Of a stretch of DNA of 64,000 nt, positions 32,023 through 39,884 are shown in pieces. Numbering within the stretch: position 1 is the first letter of the stretch; each line of letters begins with the position of its first letter. Below the pieces are notes generated by a model. It did no database searches and was not told where the DNA came from. It saw only the letters and a list, made by a program, of their open reading frames with translations. This DNA is from Neisseria sp. DTU_2020_1000833_1_SI_GRL_NUU_006 (GTDB lineage: Bacteria > Pseudomonadota > Gammaproteobacteria > Burkholderiales > Neisseriaceae). The position numbers were made by a program, and so were the translations under genes. The DNA is taken from assembly GCA_032388755.1 (NCBI GenBank), contig CP135593.1:1798001-1862000 (forward strand), given 5' to 3'.

Positions 32023-32085
32023 CTACCAAGCAGGAATCGAAGCAAATAAAAGCAAAACTAATACTGCAATTTTTATTATTTTCAC
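32023..32085 (-). CDS. 20-residue hydrophobic peptide, type I toxin-like
   Basis: A GTG start at 32085 lies 8 bases after AAAGGAGGTG, the best ribosome binding site in the window. It encodes MKIIKIAVLVLLLFASIPAW and stops. The peptide is one transmembrane-length hydrophobic stretch after Lys residues, the layout of Ibs/Ldr-type membrane toxins (about 19-35 aa). Its 5' leader on the minus strand can fold into a nested stem (32105-32171) immediately before the ribosome binding site, a typical form of translational control. An antisense RNA was not identified. It is too short for normal gene finding. Confidence 0.5.
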   Translation of the reverse strand: MKIIKIAVLVLLLFASIPAW

Positions 32086-32104
32086 GAGGCTCCACCTCCT
32101 TTCG

Positions 32105-32171
32105 GGCGGTTCGATGCCGTGATACGCCTGACTTTCTCAGGGTGCGGGCGTATCGGTGCAGTCCGACCGCC
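32105..32171 (-). promoter_or_regulatory. Structured leader of the hydrophobic peptide gene
   Basis: Three nested arms: GGCGGT (32105-32110) with ACCGCC (32166-32171), GATACGCC (32121-32128) with GGCGTATC (32147-32154), and CTGA with TCAG at the tip. The fold lies directly upstream of the AGGAGG at 32095-32100 on the minus strand. The region 32172-32440 has no gene that I can support. Confidence 0.5.
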
Positions 32172-32442
32172 TGACGTGATTATACTGTTCTGAATAAGCG
32201 GGTTTTGTTTTTGGGTCGTTTGAAGATGGCTTCAGACGACCTTTTCTACCGCCTAGCTACACAAAAGGCGGCGGGCAACTCAGCGGCTCGAGAGAAAGGA
32301 AGACTGAGCGGTTCCGATACCGTCCGTGTGTGATGTTGTGTGAACAAGCACTTTGCCCGTGAACAACCAGCAGTAGCGGGAGGGTAAAAATCGGCGGCAT
32401 GGCAGTTATCGCGCTTTGCCGTTTTGAGCGATGCCCTGATAA

Positions 32443-32487
32443 GGCTGACTACCGGCAATAGGTCGGGGAGCAGGTGGAAGCCCTGCA
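32443..32487 (+). repeat. 45-bp leader repeat, copy 1
   Basis: It starts GGCTGACTACCGGCAATAGG and ends AAGCCCTGCA, identical to 32878-32922 except two bases. It ends 28 bp before the ATG of the 92-aa gene. It can pair GGCT with AGCC at its ends. Confidence 0.85.
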
Positions 32488-32515
32488 TTTCAGCCTGTTT
32501 TGACGGAGACGCAAA

Positions 32516-32794
32516 ATGAAGCAAGAGAACGACGCCTTAGTACGACTGAAGGCAAACATAGATGCCAAACTGCGCCATGCAGTGGAATACCGCCGCGATC
32601 AGGAAGAACGTGAAATGCTGGAGCGCATGATTTCACGGGGCGTGATTCCCCAAGACGATTACAGCAAGGAGGAACGGAAACTGCTGGTTAAGGCGTTCTT
32701 CGCCAGTATTTTCGGGCAGAAACAGGTTTCCATCGTGGAGGCAACACAAGAGGTTGAATCTGTATTGAGGGGAATTTTAAAGGCTAGAGGATAA
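32516..32794 (+). CDS. Small hypothetical protein (92 aa)
   Basis: The protein is highly charged and helical (MKQENDALVRLKANIDAKLR, EYRRDQEEREMLERMISRGV), probably coiled-coil in its first half. The ATG follows GACGGAGACGC. A 45-bp repeat copy sits just upstream. It may be a plasmid/phage regulator; no family was recognised. Confidence 0.6.
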   Translation: MKQENDALVRLKANIDAKLRHAVEYRRDQEEREMLERMISRGVIPQDDYSKEERKLLVKAFFASIFGQKQVSIVEATQEVESVLRGILKARG

Positions 32795-32877
32795 ACATTA
32801 TTTTATCGAACTCTTGAGGCTTCCCGTGTCGTATGTATCGCCGCAAGCATCAATCAAACGTCCTGCCTGACATTAAG

Positions 32878-32922
32878 GGCTGACTACCGGCAACAGGTCG
32901 GGGAGCAGGTGTAAGCCCTGCA
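32878..32922 (+). repeat. 45-bp leader repeat, copy 2
   Basis: Second copy of the element at 32443-32487, upstream of the 55-aa gene. It differs at two positions (ATAGG to ACAGG, GTGGAAG to GTGTAAG). Confidence 0.85.
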
Positions 32923-32933
32923 ATTAAATTCTG

Positions 32934-32963
32934 AGGTCGTCTGAAAACGTTTCAGACGACCTT
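32934..32963. terminator. Uptake-sequence hairpin
   Basis: AGGTCGTCTGAAA and TTTCAGACGACCT are separated by a few bases, between leader repeat copy 2 and the 55-aa gene. Confidence 0.6.
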
Positions 32964-32992
32964 CACTTTATCTAAAAGCGAAAGGAAGCAAC

Positions 32993-33160
32993 ATGAAAAA
33001 ACTCCGCAAGCCCGTCAAACAGATCGTCATCGGGGCATATCAAAGCATGAGAGCCGCTGCACAGCAGGTTGACCTGCTGATGAAGGGCAATGGTGATTTA
33101 TGTGTGAACATTGTCCAAGAAGGAAGAAAGTTCCAAGTTCGGACGGTCATATGGCAATGA
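32993..33160 (+). CDS. Small hypothetical protein (55 aa)
   Basis: The ATG is preceded by AAAGGAAGCAAC, a strong ribosome binding site. The product starts MKKLRKPVKQIVIGAYQSMR, is basic and ends in a strand-like RKFQVRTVIWQ. It is followed by two terminators and lies upstream of the TrbM gene. Function unknown; it may be a small DNA-binding or regulatory protein. Confidence 0.6.
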   Translation: MKKLRKPVKQIVIGAYQSMRAAAQQVDLLMKGNGDLCVNIVQEGRKFQVRTVIWQ

Positions 33161-33192
33161 AAAAACCGCTTTCTTACGAAAGCGGCTTTTTC
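33161..33192 (+). terminator. Rho-independent terminator
   Basis: AAAAACCGCTTTC and GAAAGCGGCTTTTT form a hairpin with a 4-base loop, right after the 55-aa gene's stop. Confidence 0.85.
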
Positions 33193-33198
33193 GGAGAT

Positions 33199-33238
33199 GG
33201 ATAATCTCGCGTAGGGGTACGCAGATTATCCTTTTTTT
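33199..33238 (+). terminator. Second rho-independent terminator
   Basis: GGATAATCT pairs with AGATTATCC around a GCGTA/TACGC stem, followed by seven T. It stands in tandem with the terminator 8 bp upstream, insulating the TrbM gene. Confidence 0.85.
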
Positions 33239-33288
33239 CGTCTTTGGTTTCAATACCCGCATCGGCGGGTCTTTTAAAAGGTGTGTGT

Positions 33289-33840
33289 ATGAATAAATCT
33301 TTGGGTTTGCTGGCGGCCGCCATGCTGGGAGCTGCTCCTGCGGCTTTTGCCGACGATGTGTTGGCGGGTGATGCTCGCTTGGCGTGCGAGGCGGTTTTGT
33401 GTCTGTCTTCGGGCGACCGTCCGAGCGAGTGTGCGCCGTCGATTAAGCGTTATTTTTCGATCCGACACAAGAAATTGGGAGATACCCTCAAAGCACGTCG
33501 GAACTTCTTGAAGATGTGTCCGGCAAGTTCTGAAAATCGGGAAATGGCTGGATTAGTAGATGCCATCGCGGAAGGAGCCGGTCGTTGTGATGCAAAAGAG
33601 TTGAATCGAATGATGCGTTACTCGGCATGGGAAGAGGTTTGCGAACAGAAAACCTATAACCGCCTTGGTCGAAACTACACGAAACAGGAAAACTGTCAGA
33701 TGGTTAAAAAATTCCGTGTCCGTCCCGATAAACCGCAATACTGCAAAGCATATTTTGAACATGGTTGGACAACCACTGGCGACAAGGTGCGTTATGTAGG
33801 CGAAGAGAAAACCGGTGGTCGTTGGGTTGATGTTCACTGA
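33289..33840 (+). CDS. trbM: TrbM-like conjugal transfer protein
   Basis: From the ATG at 33289 the 183-residue protein has a signal peptide (MNKSLGLLAAAMLGAAPAAF then ADD) and the TrbM/KikA signature: AGDARLACEAVLCLSSGDRP, SECAPSIKRYFSI, KARRNFLKMCP, with conserved Cys that should form disulphides in the periplasm. TrbM-like proteins assist plasmid conjugation in P- and N-type systems. Here it is an orphan, since the other mating-pair genes are missing. Confidence 0.88.
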   Translation: MNKSLGLLAAAMLGAAPAAFADDVLAGDARLACEAVLCLSSGDRPSECAPSIKRYFSIRHKKLGDTLKARRNFLKMCPASSENREMAGLVDAIAEGAGRCDAKELNRMMRYSAWEEVCEQKTYNRLGRNYTKQENCQMVKKFRVRPDKPQYCKAYFEHGWTTTGDKVRYVGEEKTGGRWVDVH

Positions 33841-33990
33841 AAATTTCACTCCTGCTCTACATCGGCATAATGTTTAGCAGTTTATGCAGCTCTTCCGAAA
33901 GGTGAGAGCTGCTTTTTTACAAACGAAAGCCTGTTCAAGGGCGAGCAGGTTTCTTTTTGTGAAAAATCATTACAAACGAAAGGTTATGCC

Positions 33991-34752
33991 ATGAAGGAAG
34001 TCCATTTTATTGCCCAGGGTAAGGGCGGGGTCGGTAAATCTACGATTGCTGCATTTACCGCCGACTACTTGAAAAACGCCGCAGCCGCAGCCATGCCTGT
34101 CCCTATGTTCTGCTTCGATACAGACCCTGTAAACCAAACCTTTCTGCGTCATCAGGCTTTCAAACCCGAGCTGGTTAAAATCATGACGGAACACAATACC
34201 ATCAATTCGCGAAATTTTGACGGCTTGGTGGAAAAATTAGTATTCGAAGAAGGTATAGCCATTGTTGACAACGGCGCGGCAACGTTTGTGCCGTTGATGT
34301 CCTATATGGCGGAGAACTCAATTCCGGAGTTGTTGGCCGAGAATAATGTGAGAATGGTAATTCATGTGCCACTGACGGGCGGACAGGCATTGAACGACTG
34401 TATTACCGGGTTAGTACAGATACTGAAAAGCCTGAAAGCCGAGGTTGTTGTGTGGTTGAACGATTTTCGGGGAAACGTGGAGCAGGAGAAACCGTTTGAC
34501 CAATTTAAAGTTTATAAAGAATTTAAAGACCAAATTATAGGTATCGTACATATTCCGAACCGCAATCCCGACACTTTCGGTAAAGACCTGGAGGAGATGA
34601 CAAGTAAAAATTTATCACTGTCCGAAGCAATTACATCTGACACATTTGGCTTGATGCCGCGCCAGCGTCTGAAAACCGTACAGCGCGATTTGTGGCAACA
34701 ACTGGATAAAGTCCCGTTCTTGGCAACGCAGCAAGCAGACGGAAGCGAGTGA
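33991..34752 (+). CDS. traL: TraL-like P-loop ATPase (ParA/MinD-like)
   Basis: The 253-residue protein begins with a deviant Walker A motif KGGVGKST (residues 11-18) and CFDTDPVN, as in the conjugal TraL family of P-type plasmids, a ParA/MinD-like ATPase. The C-terminal half is helical (LSEAITSDTFGLMPRQRLKT). The stop overlaps the next gene by 4 bp. It probably helps DNA transfer or plasmid maintenance, though its precise role in the parent family is unsettled. Confidence 0.85.
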   Translation: MKEVHFIAQGKGGVGKSTIAAFTADYLKNAAAAAMPVPMFCFDTDPVNQTFLRHQAFKPELVKIMTEHNTINSRNFDGLVEKLVFEEGIAIVDNGAATFVPLMSYMAENSIPELLAENNVRMVIHVPLTGGQALNDCITGLVQILKSLKAEVVVWLNDFRGNVEQEKPFDQFKVYKEFKDQIIGIVHIPNRNPDTFGKDLEEMTSKNLSLSEAITSDTFGLMPRQRLKTVQRDLWQQLDKVPFLATQQADGSE

Positions 34753-35201
34753 TGATGAATCAAGCCGATGTAGATGCCATTATTGCAGAAACATTCCGCC
34801 TGTCGGGCGTAAAGCTGACGGCGGACGATCCCATCATTCCCATCCTGCTGATAATGGAAGGCCGTCTGAAAGCTCTGTTTGCCGAGCAGCGCGTCCATAC
34901 CCGTCAGGATTTTGACGAAATCACTGCCGAAATCGAAGAACCGCTGAAAGCGGCGGTTCAGATTGCGGAAGATTTGAAAACCTATCGGGCACAGATTCTG
35001 GCTGATCTGCTGGCAGGGTACGGCAAAGAATTGTCCGAAAGTGAAGGACGAATATCCAGTTCCATTCAACAAACAATTGCAAAGCAAACTCAGGCGCATA
35101 TTGATGAAGTGGTAGCTAAAATGAATCGTTCTTGGTTAGTCGCTGCATTGATATTTTTTGCAATTATTCTTTTGGGGCTCTTTATTTCAAAATTTGTATA
35201 G
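34749..35201 (+). CDS. traM: TraM-like conjugal transfer protein
   Basis: The 150-residue protein has a soluble helical part (VDAIIAETFRLSGVKLTADD, then PIIPILLIMEGRLKALFAEQ) and a C-terminal transmembrane helix (SWLVAALIFFAIILLGLFIS). This matches the P-type TraM pattern, and it is coupled to traL by an overlapping ATGATG. It carries a GCCGTCTGAA-type uptake core at about 34,861. It is a relic or minimal part of a conjugation operon. Confidence 0.8.
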   Translation: MMMNQADVDAIIAETFRLSGVKLTADDPIIPILLIMEGRLKALFAEQRVHTRQDFDEITAEIEEPLKAAVQIAEDLKTYRAQILADLLAGYGKELSESEGRISSSIQQTIAKQTQAHIDEVVAKMNRSWLVAALIFFAIILLGLFISKFV

Positions 35202-35208
35202 GATTCAT

Positions 35209-35463
35209 ATGTTATCGGAATCAAGAATAAAGGTTGTTACCGAAAAAGTAGGTAGGTTGTTTGTCCCACATGAGGAACAATACCCACATTACAAACTGGT
35301 TCCGATTGATACAGACAGGCAGGGTTATCTCTGCCTGCTGTTTTATATCAACAGGAGCAATTTTTTGGTACTTGAGCCGCGTATTAAACGCTATGCGGCA
35401 GTTCGGCGGTTGTCGCTGCTGCTGGAAAATGCCCCCTATACGGTCTATGAAACAGTGAGGTAG
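35209..35463 (+). CDS. Small hypothetical protein (84 aa)
   Basis: Starting MLSESRIKVVTEKVGRLF, this basic protein (NFLVLEPRIKRYAAVRRLSL) follows traM by 7 bp and precedes the excisionase by 2 bp, so it is part of the operon. I chose this ATG over the earlier frame start because the latter would run into traM. Not recognised. Confidence 0.6.
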   Translation: MLSESRIKVVTEKVGRLFVPHEEQYPHYKLVPIDTDRQGYLCLLFYINRSNFLVLEPRIKRYAAVRRLSLLLENAPYTVYETVR

Positions 35464-35465
35464 CC

Positions 35466-35795
35466 ATGAAAACTTATGACGTAAAAGAAGCGGCGCAATA
35501 CTGTAAATGCCACCCCGAAACCATACGGGAACACATCCGCTCCGGCCGTTTGGCAGCCTCCATGCCCGGGCGGAAATACTGTATTACGCAGCCCGCACTT
35601 GACGCATTTTTGACCGAACTGGAAAATGCGCGGTTGCTGGCTTCACTCGAAAGTAGGAGTGGACAAAAATGCCGATCTATAAACGCGAAAATGGCGTCTA
35701 TTACATTGACATCACAACGCAACGCGGTCAAAGAATTAGACAATCTTCTCGCACCAAAGACAAAAATGAAGCTCAAAGGCTGCATGACAAACTGA
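35466..35795 (+). CDS. MerR/AlpA-type helix-turn-helix protein (excisionase-like)
   Basis: The first 55 residues (MKTYDVKEAAQYCKCHPETI, REHIRSGRLAASMPGRKYCI) form the classic HTH_17 excisionase fold. The remaining tail is basic and low in order. It overlaps the integrase gene start by 127 bases in another frame. As an excisionase or integrase regulator it would set the direction of site-specific recombination. Confidence 0.82.
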   Translation: MKTYDVKEAAQYCKCHPETIREHIRSGRLAASMPGRKYCITQPALDAFLTELENARLLASLESRSGQKCRSINAKMASITLTSQRNAVKELDNLLAPKTKMKLKGCMTN

Positions 35796-36799
35796 AACAT
35801 GAATTGTGGCAGCAAGAACATTTCAACGAAAAACCGAAACGACTGTGGGATGAAGCGGCAGTTCGGTGGATTGAAGAGATGGGGGACAAGAAAAGCATCA
35901 GGGATGACATCAGCCGGCTGCGCTGCCTGGTTCATTTCAGAGGTGTCTTCTTGCACCATATGAGCCGTGATTTCATCATGCAGACCATCAACCGCATGAC
36001 TTGTTCAGACAGTACCAAAAATCGCTATCTTGCCTTAATCCGTTCGATTTTGAATAAGGCGGAAAAAGAATGGGGCTGGCTGGACAATGTGCCGAAGTTG
36101 AAGCTATATCGTGAGGCCAAACGCCGTATCCGTTGGCTGAAGCATGAAGAAGCCCAAAGGCTGATTGATGCCCTGCCGGAATATATGGCAGATATGGCGG
36201 TCTTCAGCTTGGCGACAGGCTTGCGGCAACGCAATGTACTGGGGCTGAATTGGTCGCAGATCAATCTAAGCCGCAAGACGGCATGGATTGAGGCCGACGA
36301 AGCCAAAGCAGGACGCGCTATCGGCGTTGCCCTGAATCAGACGGCACTCGGTATATTGGAAAAACGGACGGGCAAACACCCGTCTTTTGTTTTTACTCTA
36401 CCAAACGGCAAACCCGTGAAAAGCATCAGTTCGCGTATTTGGAAAAACGCATTGTCTCAGGCAGGCATTACCGATTTCAGATGGCACGATCTGAGGCATA
36501 CTTGGGCAAGTTGGCTGGTACAAGCCGGCGTTCCGCTCGCCGCTTTGCAGGAAATGGGCGGTTGGGAAAACGTCGGGATGGTTCAGAAGTATGCCCATCT
36601 GGCTCCTGAACATTTGCACGGACACGCGGCTTTATTGGACAGTGTCGGTCTCGGTTTCGACACAAAACAGGCACACCCCAACATAGGCGATGGTAAAGAA
36701 AAAAACCTAAACGACTGTTTAGGCTTAGGAAAAGTGGTGGGTCGTGAGCGATTCGAACGCTCGACCAACGGATTAAAAGTCCGCTGCTCTACCGACTGA
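35669..36799 (+). CDS. Tyrosine integrase of the island
   Basis: The 376-residue protein has an N-terminal arm-binding/AP2-like part (YKRENGVYYIDITTQRGQRI), the core-binding helices, and the catalytic domain with Arg in SLATGLRQRNVLGLNW (about 188), HDLRHTWASW (His-Leu-Arg-His), and the nucleophile Tyr in VQKYAHLAPEHL (about 312). After that the frame runs on through the entire tRNA-Lys gene on the opposite strand and uses a stop inside it, so the last ~20 residues (ERFERSTNGLKVRCSTD) are antisense tRNA. This places the attachment site at the tRNA 3' end. Confidence 0.93.
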   Translation: MPIYKRENGVYYIDITTQRGQRIRQSSRTKDKNEAQRLHDKLKHELWQQEHFNEKPKRLWDEAAVRWIEEMGDKKSIRDDISRLRCLVHFRGVFLHHMSRDFIMQTINRMTCSDSTKNRYLALIRSILNKAEKEWGWLDNVPKLKLYREAKRRIRWLKHEEAQRLIDALPEYMADMAVFSLATGLRQRNVLGLNWSQINLSRKTAWIEADEAKAGRAIGVALNQTALGILEKRTGKHPSFVFTLPNGKPVKSISSRIWKNALSQAGITDFRWHDLRHTWASWLVQAGVPLAALQEMGGWENVGMVQKYAHLAPEHLHGHAALLDSVGLGFDTKQAHPNIGDGKEKNLNDCLGLGKVVGRERFERSTNGLKVRCSTD

Positions 36800-36810
36800 G
36801 CTAACGACCC
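36735..36810 (-). tRNA. tRNA-Lys (anticodon TTT)
   Basis: Read on the minus strand it starts GGGTCGTTAGCTCAGTCGG, contains the anticodon loop CTTTTAA (anticodon TTT), the T-loop GTTCGAATC, and ends CGACCCACCA with an encoded CCA. Acceptor stem GGGTCGT/ACGACCC pairs fully. It is the probable integration target of the island. Confidence 0.97.
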
Positions 36811-36822
36811 GATAAGCTATGA

Positions 36823-36851
36823 ATTATAGAAGGCGGAACTTTTTGTGTCAA
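36823..36851 (-). promoter_or_regulatory. Sigma-70 promoter of tRNA-Lys
   Basis: On the minus strand TTGACA (36851-36846) and TATAAT (36828-36823) are perfect consensus boxes separated by 17 bp, with the tRNA 5' end 12 bases after the -10. Confidence 0.93.
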
Positions 36852-36933
36852 GCAATTTTCTCAAAACAACAAGATTAAATCTTTAAATATTTGATTTTCC
36901 GATTATTCGCTTTAGCATAATCTTCAGCACTAC

Positions 36934-36974
36934 AAGGTCGTCTGAAACCGTTCGAAAGGCTTTCAGACGACCTC
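36934..36974. terminator. Uptake-sequence hairpin terminator after mrp
   Basis: AAGGTCGTCTGAAA and TTTCAGACGACCT form a hairpin directly after the minus-strand mrp gene. Confidence 0.72.
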
Positions 36975-36980
36975 TGCCCT

Positions 36981-38060
36981 TTATTCCACTACAATTTTCG
37001 GGAAGCGGCTGCTGAAATCTTTGCCTTTGTCTGCAATGGTCAGGGCGATTTGGAAGGCTGCGTCGGTGTAGATTTTGGCAATGGCGGGATGTTCGTCAAA
37101 CAACTGTTTCGCCGCGCCGCCATCCATTGCTTCGCGTACGGGCAGGCTTAACGGGAGTTGTCCGAGCAGCGGGACATTCAGACGACCTGCCAAGTTTTTG
37201 CCGCCTTCAGAACCGAAAATAGCTTCGGTGTGGCCGCAGTTGGAGCAGATATGTACCGACATGTTTTCCAGTACGCCGAAAATCGGGATGTTGACTTTGT
37301 GGAACATATCGACCGCCTTGCGTGCGTCAATCAGGGCGATGTCTTGCGGCGTGGTAACGACGACCGAGCCGGTTACAGGGATTTTTTGCGACAGGGTGAG
37401 CTGGATGTCGCCAGTGCCTGGCGGCAGGTCGATGAAAAGGTAGTCCACTTCGTCCCACTCGCTTTGGAACATCAACTGCTGCAAGGCTTGGCTGACCATC
37501 GGGCCGCGCCAAACGACGGCTTGATCGGTATCGACCAGAAAGCCGATGGACATCACTTGGATGCCGCTGTCGGCTTCGACGGGAATCAGTTTTTTGTTTT
37601 GTTGGTCGGGTTTGCGGTCTTGCACACCCAACATGGTCGGTTGGCTGGGGCCGTAGAGGTCGGCATCCAGCACGCCCACGCGCGCGCCCATGCGTGCCAT
37701 AGCGGTGGCGAGATTGGCGGTGGTGGTGGATTTGCCGACACCGCCTTTACCGGATGCAACGGCAATGATATTTTTGACGCCTTTGATGGTGGCAACGCCG
37801 GGCTGTACTTTGTGTGTTGTGATTTCAGTGTCAATGCTGAGGTGGATATGCGCATCGCGCGTGATGCCGATGACGGCTTCTTGCAGGCTGTTGGCGATTT
37901 CGGCGGCGATATGCCCGACGGGGAATCCGAATTTCAGTCCGATATGGAGGCCGTCGGAACGTTCTGCCAACAGTTTGACGGCTTTTTCGCTGCCGAGCGT
38001 GCGTTCGGTGCCGGGGATTTTTACTGCTTCGATTGCGGCGGAAATGGCGGGGATATTCAT
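36981..38060 (-). CDS. apbC: Mrp/ApbC Fe-S cluster carrier ATPase
   Basis: From the ATG at 38060 (MNIPAISAAIEAVKIPG) the protein is 359 residues; the longer frame is improbable. It has an N-terminal DUF59-like part, deviant Walker A GKGGVGKSTTTANLA near residue 105, DADLYGPSQPTMLG, DLPPGTGDIQLTL, and a CSNCG Cys pair that binds a bridging Fe-S cluster. It delivers Fe-S clusters to apo-proteins. It is divergent from queA, with a short common promoter region. Confidence 0.95.
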   Translation of the reverse strand: MNIPAISAAIEAVKIPGTERTLGSEKAVKLLAERSDGLHIGLKFGFPVGHIAAEIANSLQEAVIGITRDAHIHLSIDTEITTHKVQPGVATIKGVKNIIAVASGKGGVGKSTTTANLATAMARMGARVGVLDADLYGPSQPTMLGVQDRKPDQQNKKLIPVEADSGIQVMSIGFLVDTDQAVVWRGPMVSQALQQLMFQSEWDEVDYLFIDLPPGTGDIQLTLSQKIPVTGSVVVTTPQDIALIDARKAVDMFHKVNIPIFGVLENMSVHICSNCGHTEAIFGSEGGKNLAGRLNVPLLGQLPLSLPVREAMDGGAAKQLFDEHPAIAKIYTDAAFQIALTIADKGKDFSSRFPKIVVE

Positions 38061-38239
38061 GTTGTTCTCTCTGATGCGGTGGCGTTTGAAACAGAACGAA
38101 TGATACCGTATTGCCTTGTTCGGACGCAAAATATTGCGGGCTTGGCGTTTCAGACGACCTTTCGCATGAAACGCCAAGCCCGCGGGGAAATGCGTATAAT
38201 GACCGCCTGACAACATTTGTAAGCATCAAAATTAAGATT

Positions 38240-39283
38240 ATGGACATTTCCGATTTCGATTTCACCCTGCCCGACCGATTAATTGCCCAGCACCCACCCG
38301 AAGTGCGCGGCAGCAGCCGCCTTTTGGTCGCGCTGCCCGATATGCCGCTGCAAGACCGCGTGTTCGGCGATTTGCCTGATTATATTGAGGCGGGCGACGT
38401 TTTGGTGTTCAACAACACCAAAGTCATGAAAGCGCGGCTGTTCGGGCAAAAAGAGAGCGGCGGAAAAATCGAGGCCTTAATAGAGCGCGTTTTGGACAAC
38501 CACACCGCGCTGGCGCACATCCGCTCGTCCAAATCGCCCAAACCCGGCACGAAGCTGATTTTCGAAGGCGATATTTGTGCCGTCATGGTGGAGCGTGCGG
38601 ACGAACTGTTCTGCCTGCGCTTTGAAGGCGAACAAACCGTTTACGAGCTGCTGGAGCAAAACGGTCATTTGCCGCTGCCGCCCTATATCGAACGCGCTGC
38701 CGGCGCAGATGACGACACGCGCTATCAAACCGTCTATGCCAAACATCAGGGCGCGGTCGCGGCGCCGACGGCAGGTTTGCATTTTACAGACGAGCTTTTA
38801 GGTCGTCTGAAAGCCAAAGGCGTGGAAACGGCGGAAGTCACCCTGCACGTCGGCGCGGGAACGTTCCAGCCCGTGCGCGTGGACAAAATCGAAGAACACA
38901 AAATGCACAGCGAATGGTTTGACGTACCGCCCGAAACCGTCGCCGCCATCGAAGCCGCCCATACGCGCGGAAACAAAGTTTGGGCAGTCGGCACCACTTC
39001 CATGCGCGCCCTCGAATCCGCCGCTCGCGAGACAGGTCGTCTGAAAGCGGGACAGGGCGATACCGATATTTTCATTACGCCCGGCTACCGCTTCCGCGTC
39101 ATCGACCGCCTGATTACCAATTTCCACCTGCCCAAATCCACGCTCCTGATGCTCGTCAGCGCGTTTTCGGGCATGGAACACATCCGTTCGGTGTACCGCC
39201 ATGCGGTCGAACATGAATACCGTTTTTTCAGCTACGGGGACGCGATGGTTTTGGGGCGGAGAGAAACGGACATCGAGGATTAA
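38240..39283 (+). CDS. queA: S-adenosylmethionine:tRNA ribosyltransferase-isomerase
   Basis: The start ATG at 38240 (MDISDFDFTLPDRLIAQHPP) is the family start. The 347-residue protein shows LVFNNTKVMKARLFG near 55, the APTAGLHFTDELL segment, TLHVGAGTFQPVRV, EWFDVPPETVAAIE, and YRFRVIDRLITNFHLPKSTL towards the C-terminus, all typical of QueA. It makes epoxyqueuosine in tRNA. Uptake sequences lie inside the gene (GRLK encoded at about 38,800 and 39,035). Confidence 0.96.
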   Translation: MDISDFDFTLPDRLIAQHPPEVRGSSRLLVALPDMPLQDRVFGDLPDYIEAGDVLVFNNTKVMKARLFGQKESGGKIEALIERVLDNHTALAHIRSSKSPKPGTKLIFEGDICAVMVERADELFCLRFEGEQTVYELLEQNGHLPLPPYIERAAGADDDTRYQTVYAKHQGAVAAPTAGLHFTDELLGRLKAKGVETAEVTLHVGAGTFQPVRVDKIEEHKMHSEWFDVPPETVAAIEAAHTRGNKVWAVGTTSMRALESAARETGRLKAGQGDTDIFITPGYRFRVIDRLITNFHLPKSTLLMLVSAFSGMEHIRSVYRHAVEHEYRFFSYGDAMVLGRRETDIED

Positions 39284-39463
39284 AAGATACTGCTCCTCCT
39301 GCCGCCCTTCCCGCCCTGGAAATTTGCTTTTGAATCCGGCAACGGTTTTTAAACGCTTATTTCGTAAAATTTCCTATGGATTTCCTGCCCGCGCGGGAAT
39401 AACGGCAGGAACCTTATTATTTCGGTTCGCCATCAGTCTCCCGGTTCAATATGAAACCAGCTT

Positions 39464-39570
39464 TATAGTGGATTAACTTTAAACCAGTACAGCGTTGCCT
39501 CGCCTTGCCGTACTATCTGTACTGTCTGCGGCTTCGTCGCCTTGTCCTGATTTAAAGTTAATCCACTATA
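39464..39570. repeat. Correia element, short form (107 bp)
   Basis: Bounded by TATAGTGGATTAAC and GTTAATCCACTATA; the core CGTCGCCTTGTCCTGA is in reverse orientation relative to the copies at 1533, 11401 and 40008. It fills most of the 39284-39587 gap. Confidence 0.93.
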
Positions 39571-39587
39571 ATTCATGAAGTCGAACT

Positions 39588-39884
39588 TCAATTATTTGCA
39601 TCTTCCTTTTCTTGATTGGTTTTCCTGAAAATTCGTCTAACAAAAACATAGGGAAGAAATATTGAAAGAAAATTCAAAGTCCCCTGAATAAAATTCAAAT
39701 TCCAACTGTATTTATTGATATAGCTGAGAAGGAACATATCGGATAAAAAATATAGAAATTGATAACAAGCTATGACCAATATTACAAAAAATATAAACTG
39801 CTTCCAATTGTTCATAGAATCCCTCACGCCATTTCCAAAAGTTCCGACGCTGCCAACGATAAATCCCTTCCCTTGCTTCTTCAT
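39588..39884 (-). CDS. Small membrane protein of unknown function (98 aa)
   Basis: The frame has two hydrophobic segments (WKQFIFFVILVIACYQFLYF and LNFLSIFLPYVF) and a charged C-terminal tail with Lys/Glu, FRKTNQEKEDANN. A second minus-strand frame at 39712-39927 (MLLKNLPTGFNQEKHEEARE start) overlaps it and reads like a soluble N-terminus, so the real gene could be a frameshifted fusion of both. It is flanked on both sides by short Correia elements. Confidence 0.4.
   Translation of the reverse strand: MKKQGKGFIVGSVGTFGNGVRDSMNNWKQFIFFVILVIACYQFLYFLSDMFLLSYINKYSWNLNFIQGTLNFLSIFLPYVFVRRIFRKTNQEKEDANN

Noticed and set aside
39377..39412. dRS3-like repeat (ATTCCC-N8-GGGAAT)
   Set aside because: TTCCTGCCCGCGCGGGAATA is close to dRS3 but with a mismatch in one arm, and no neighbouring copies support it.
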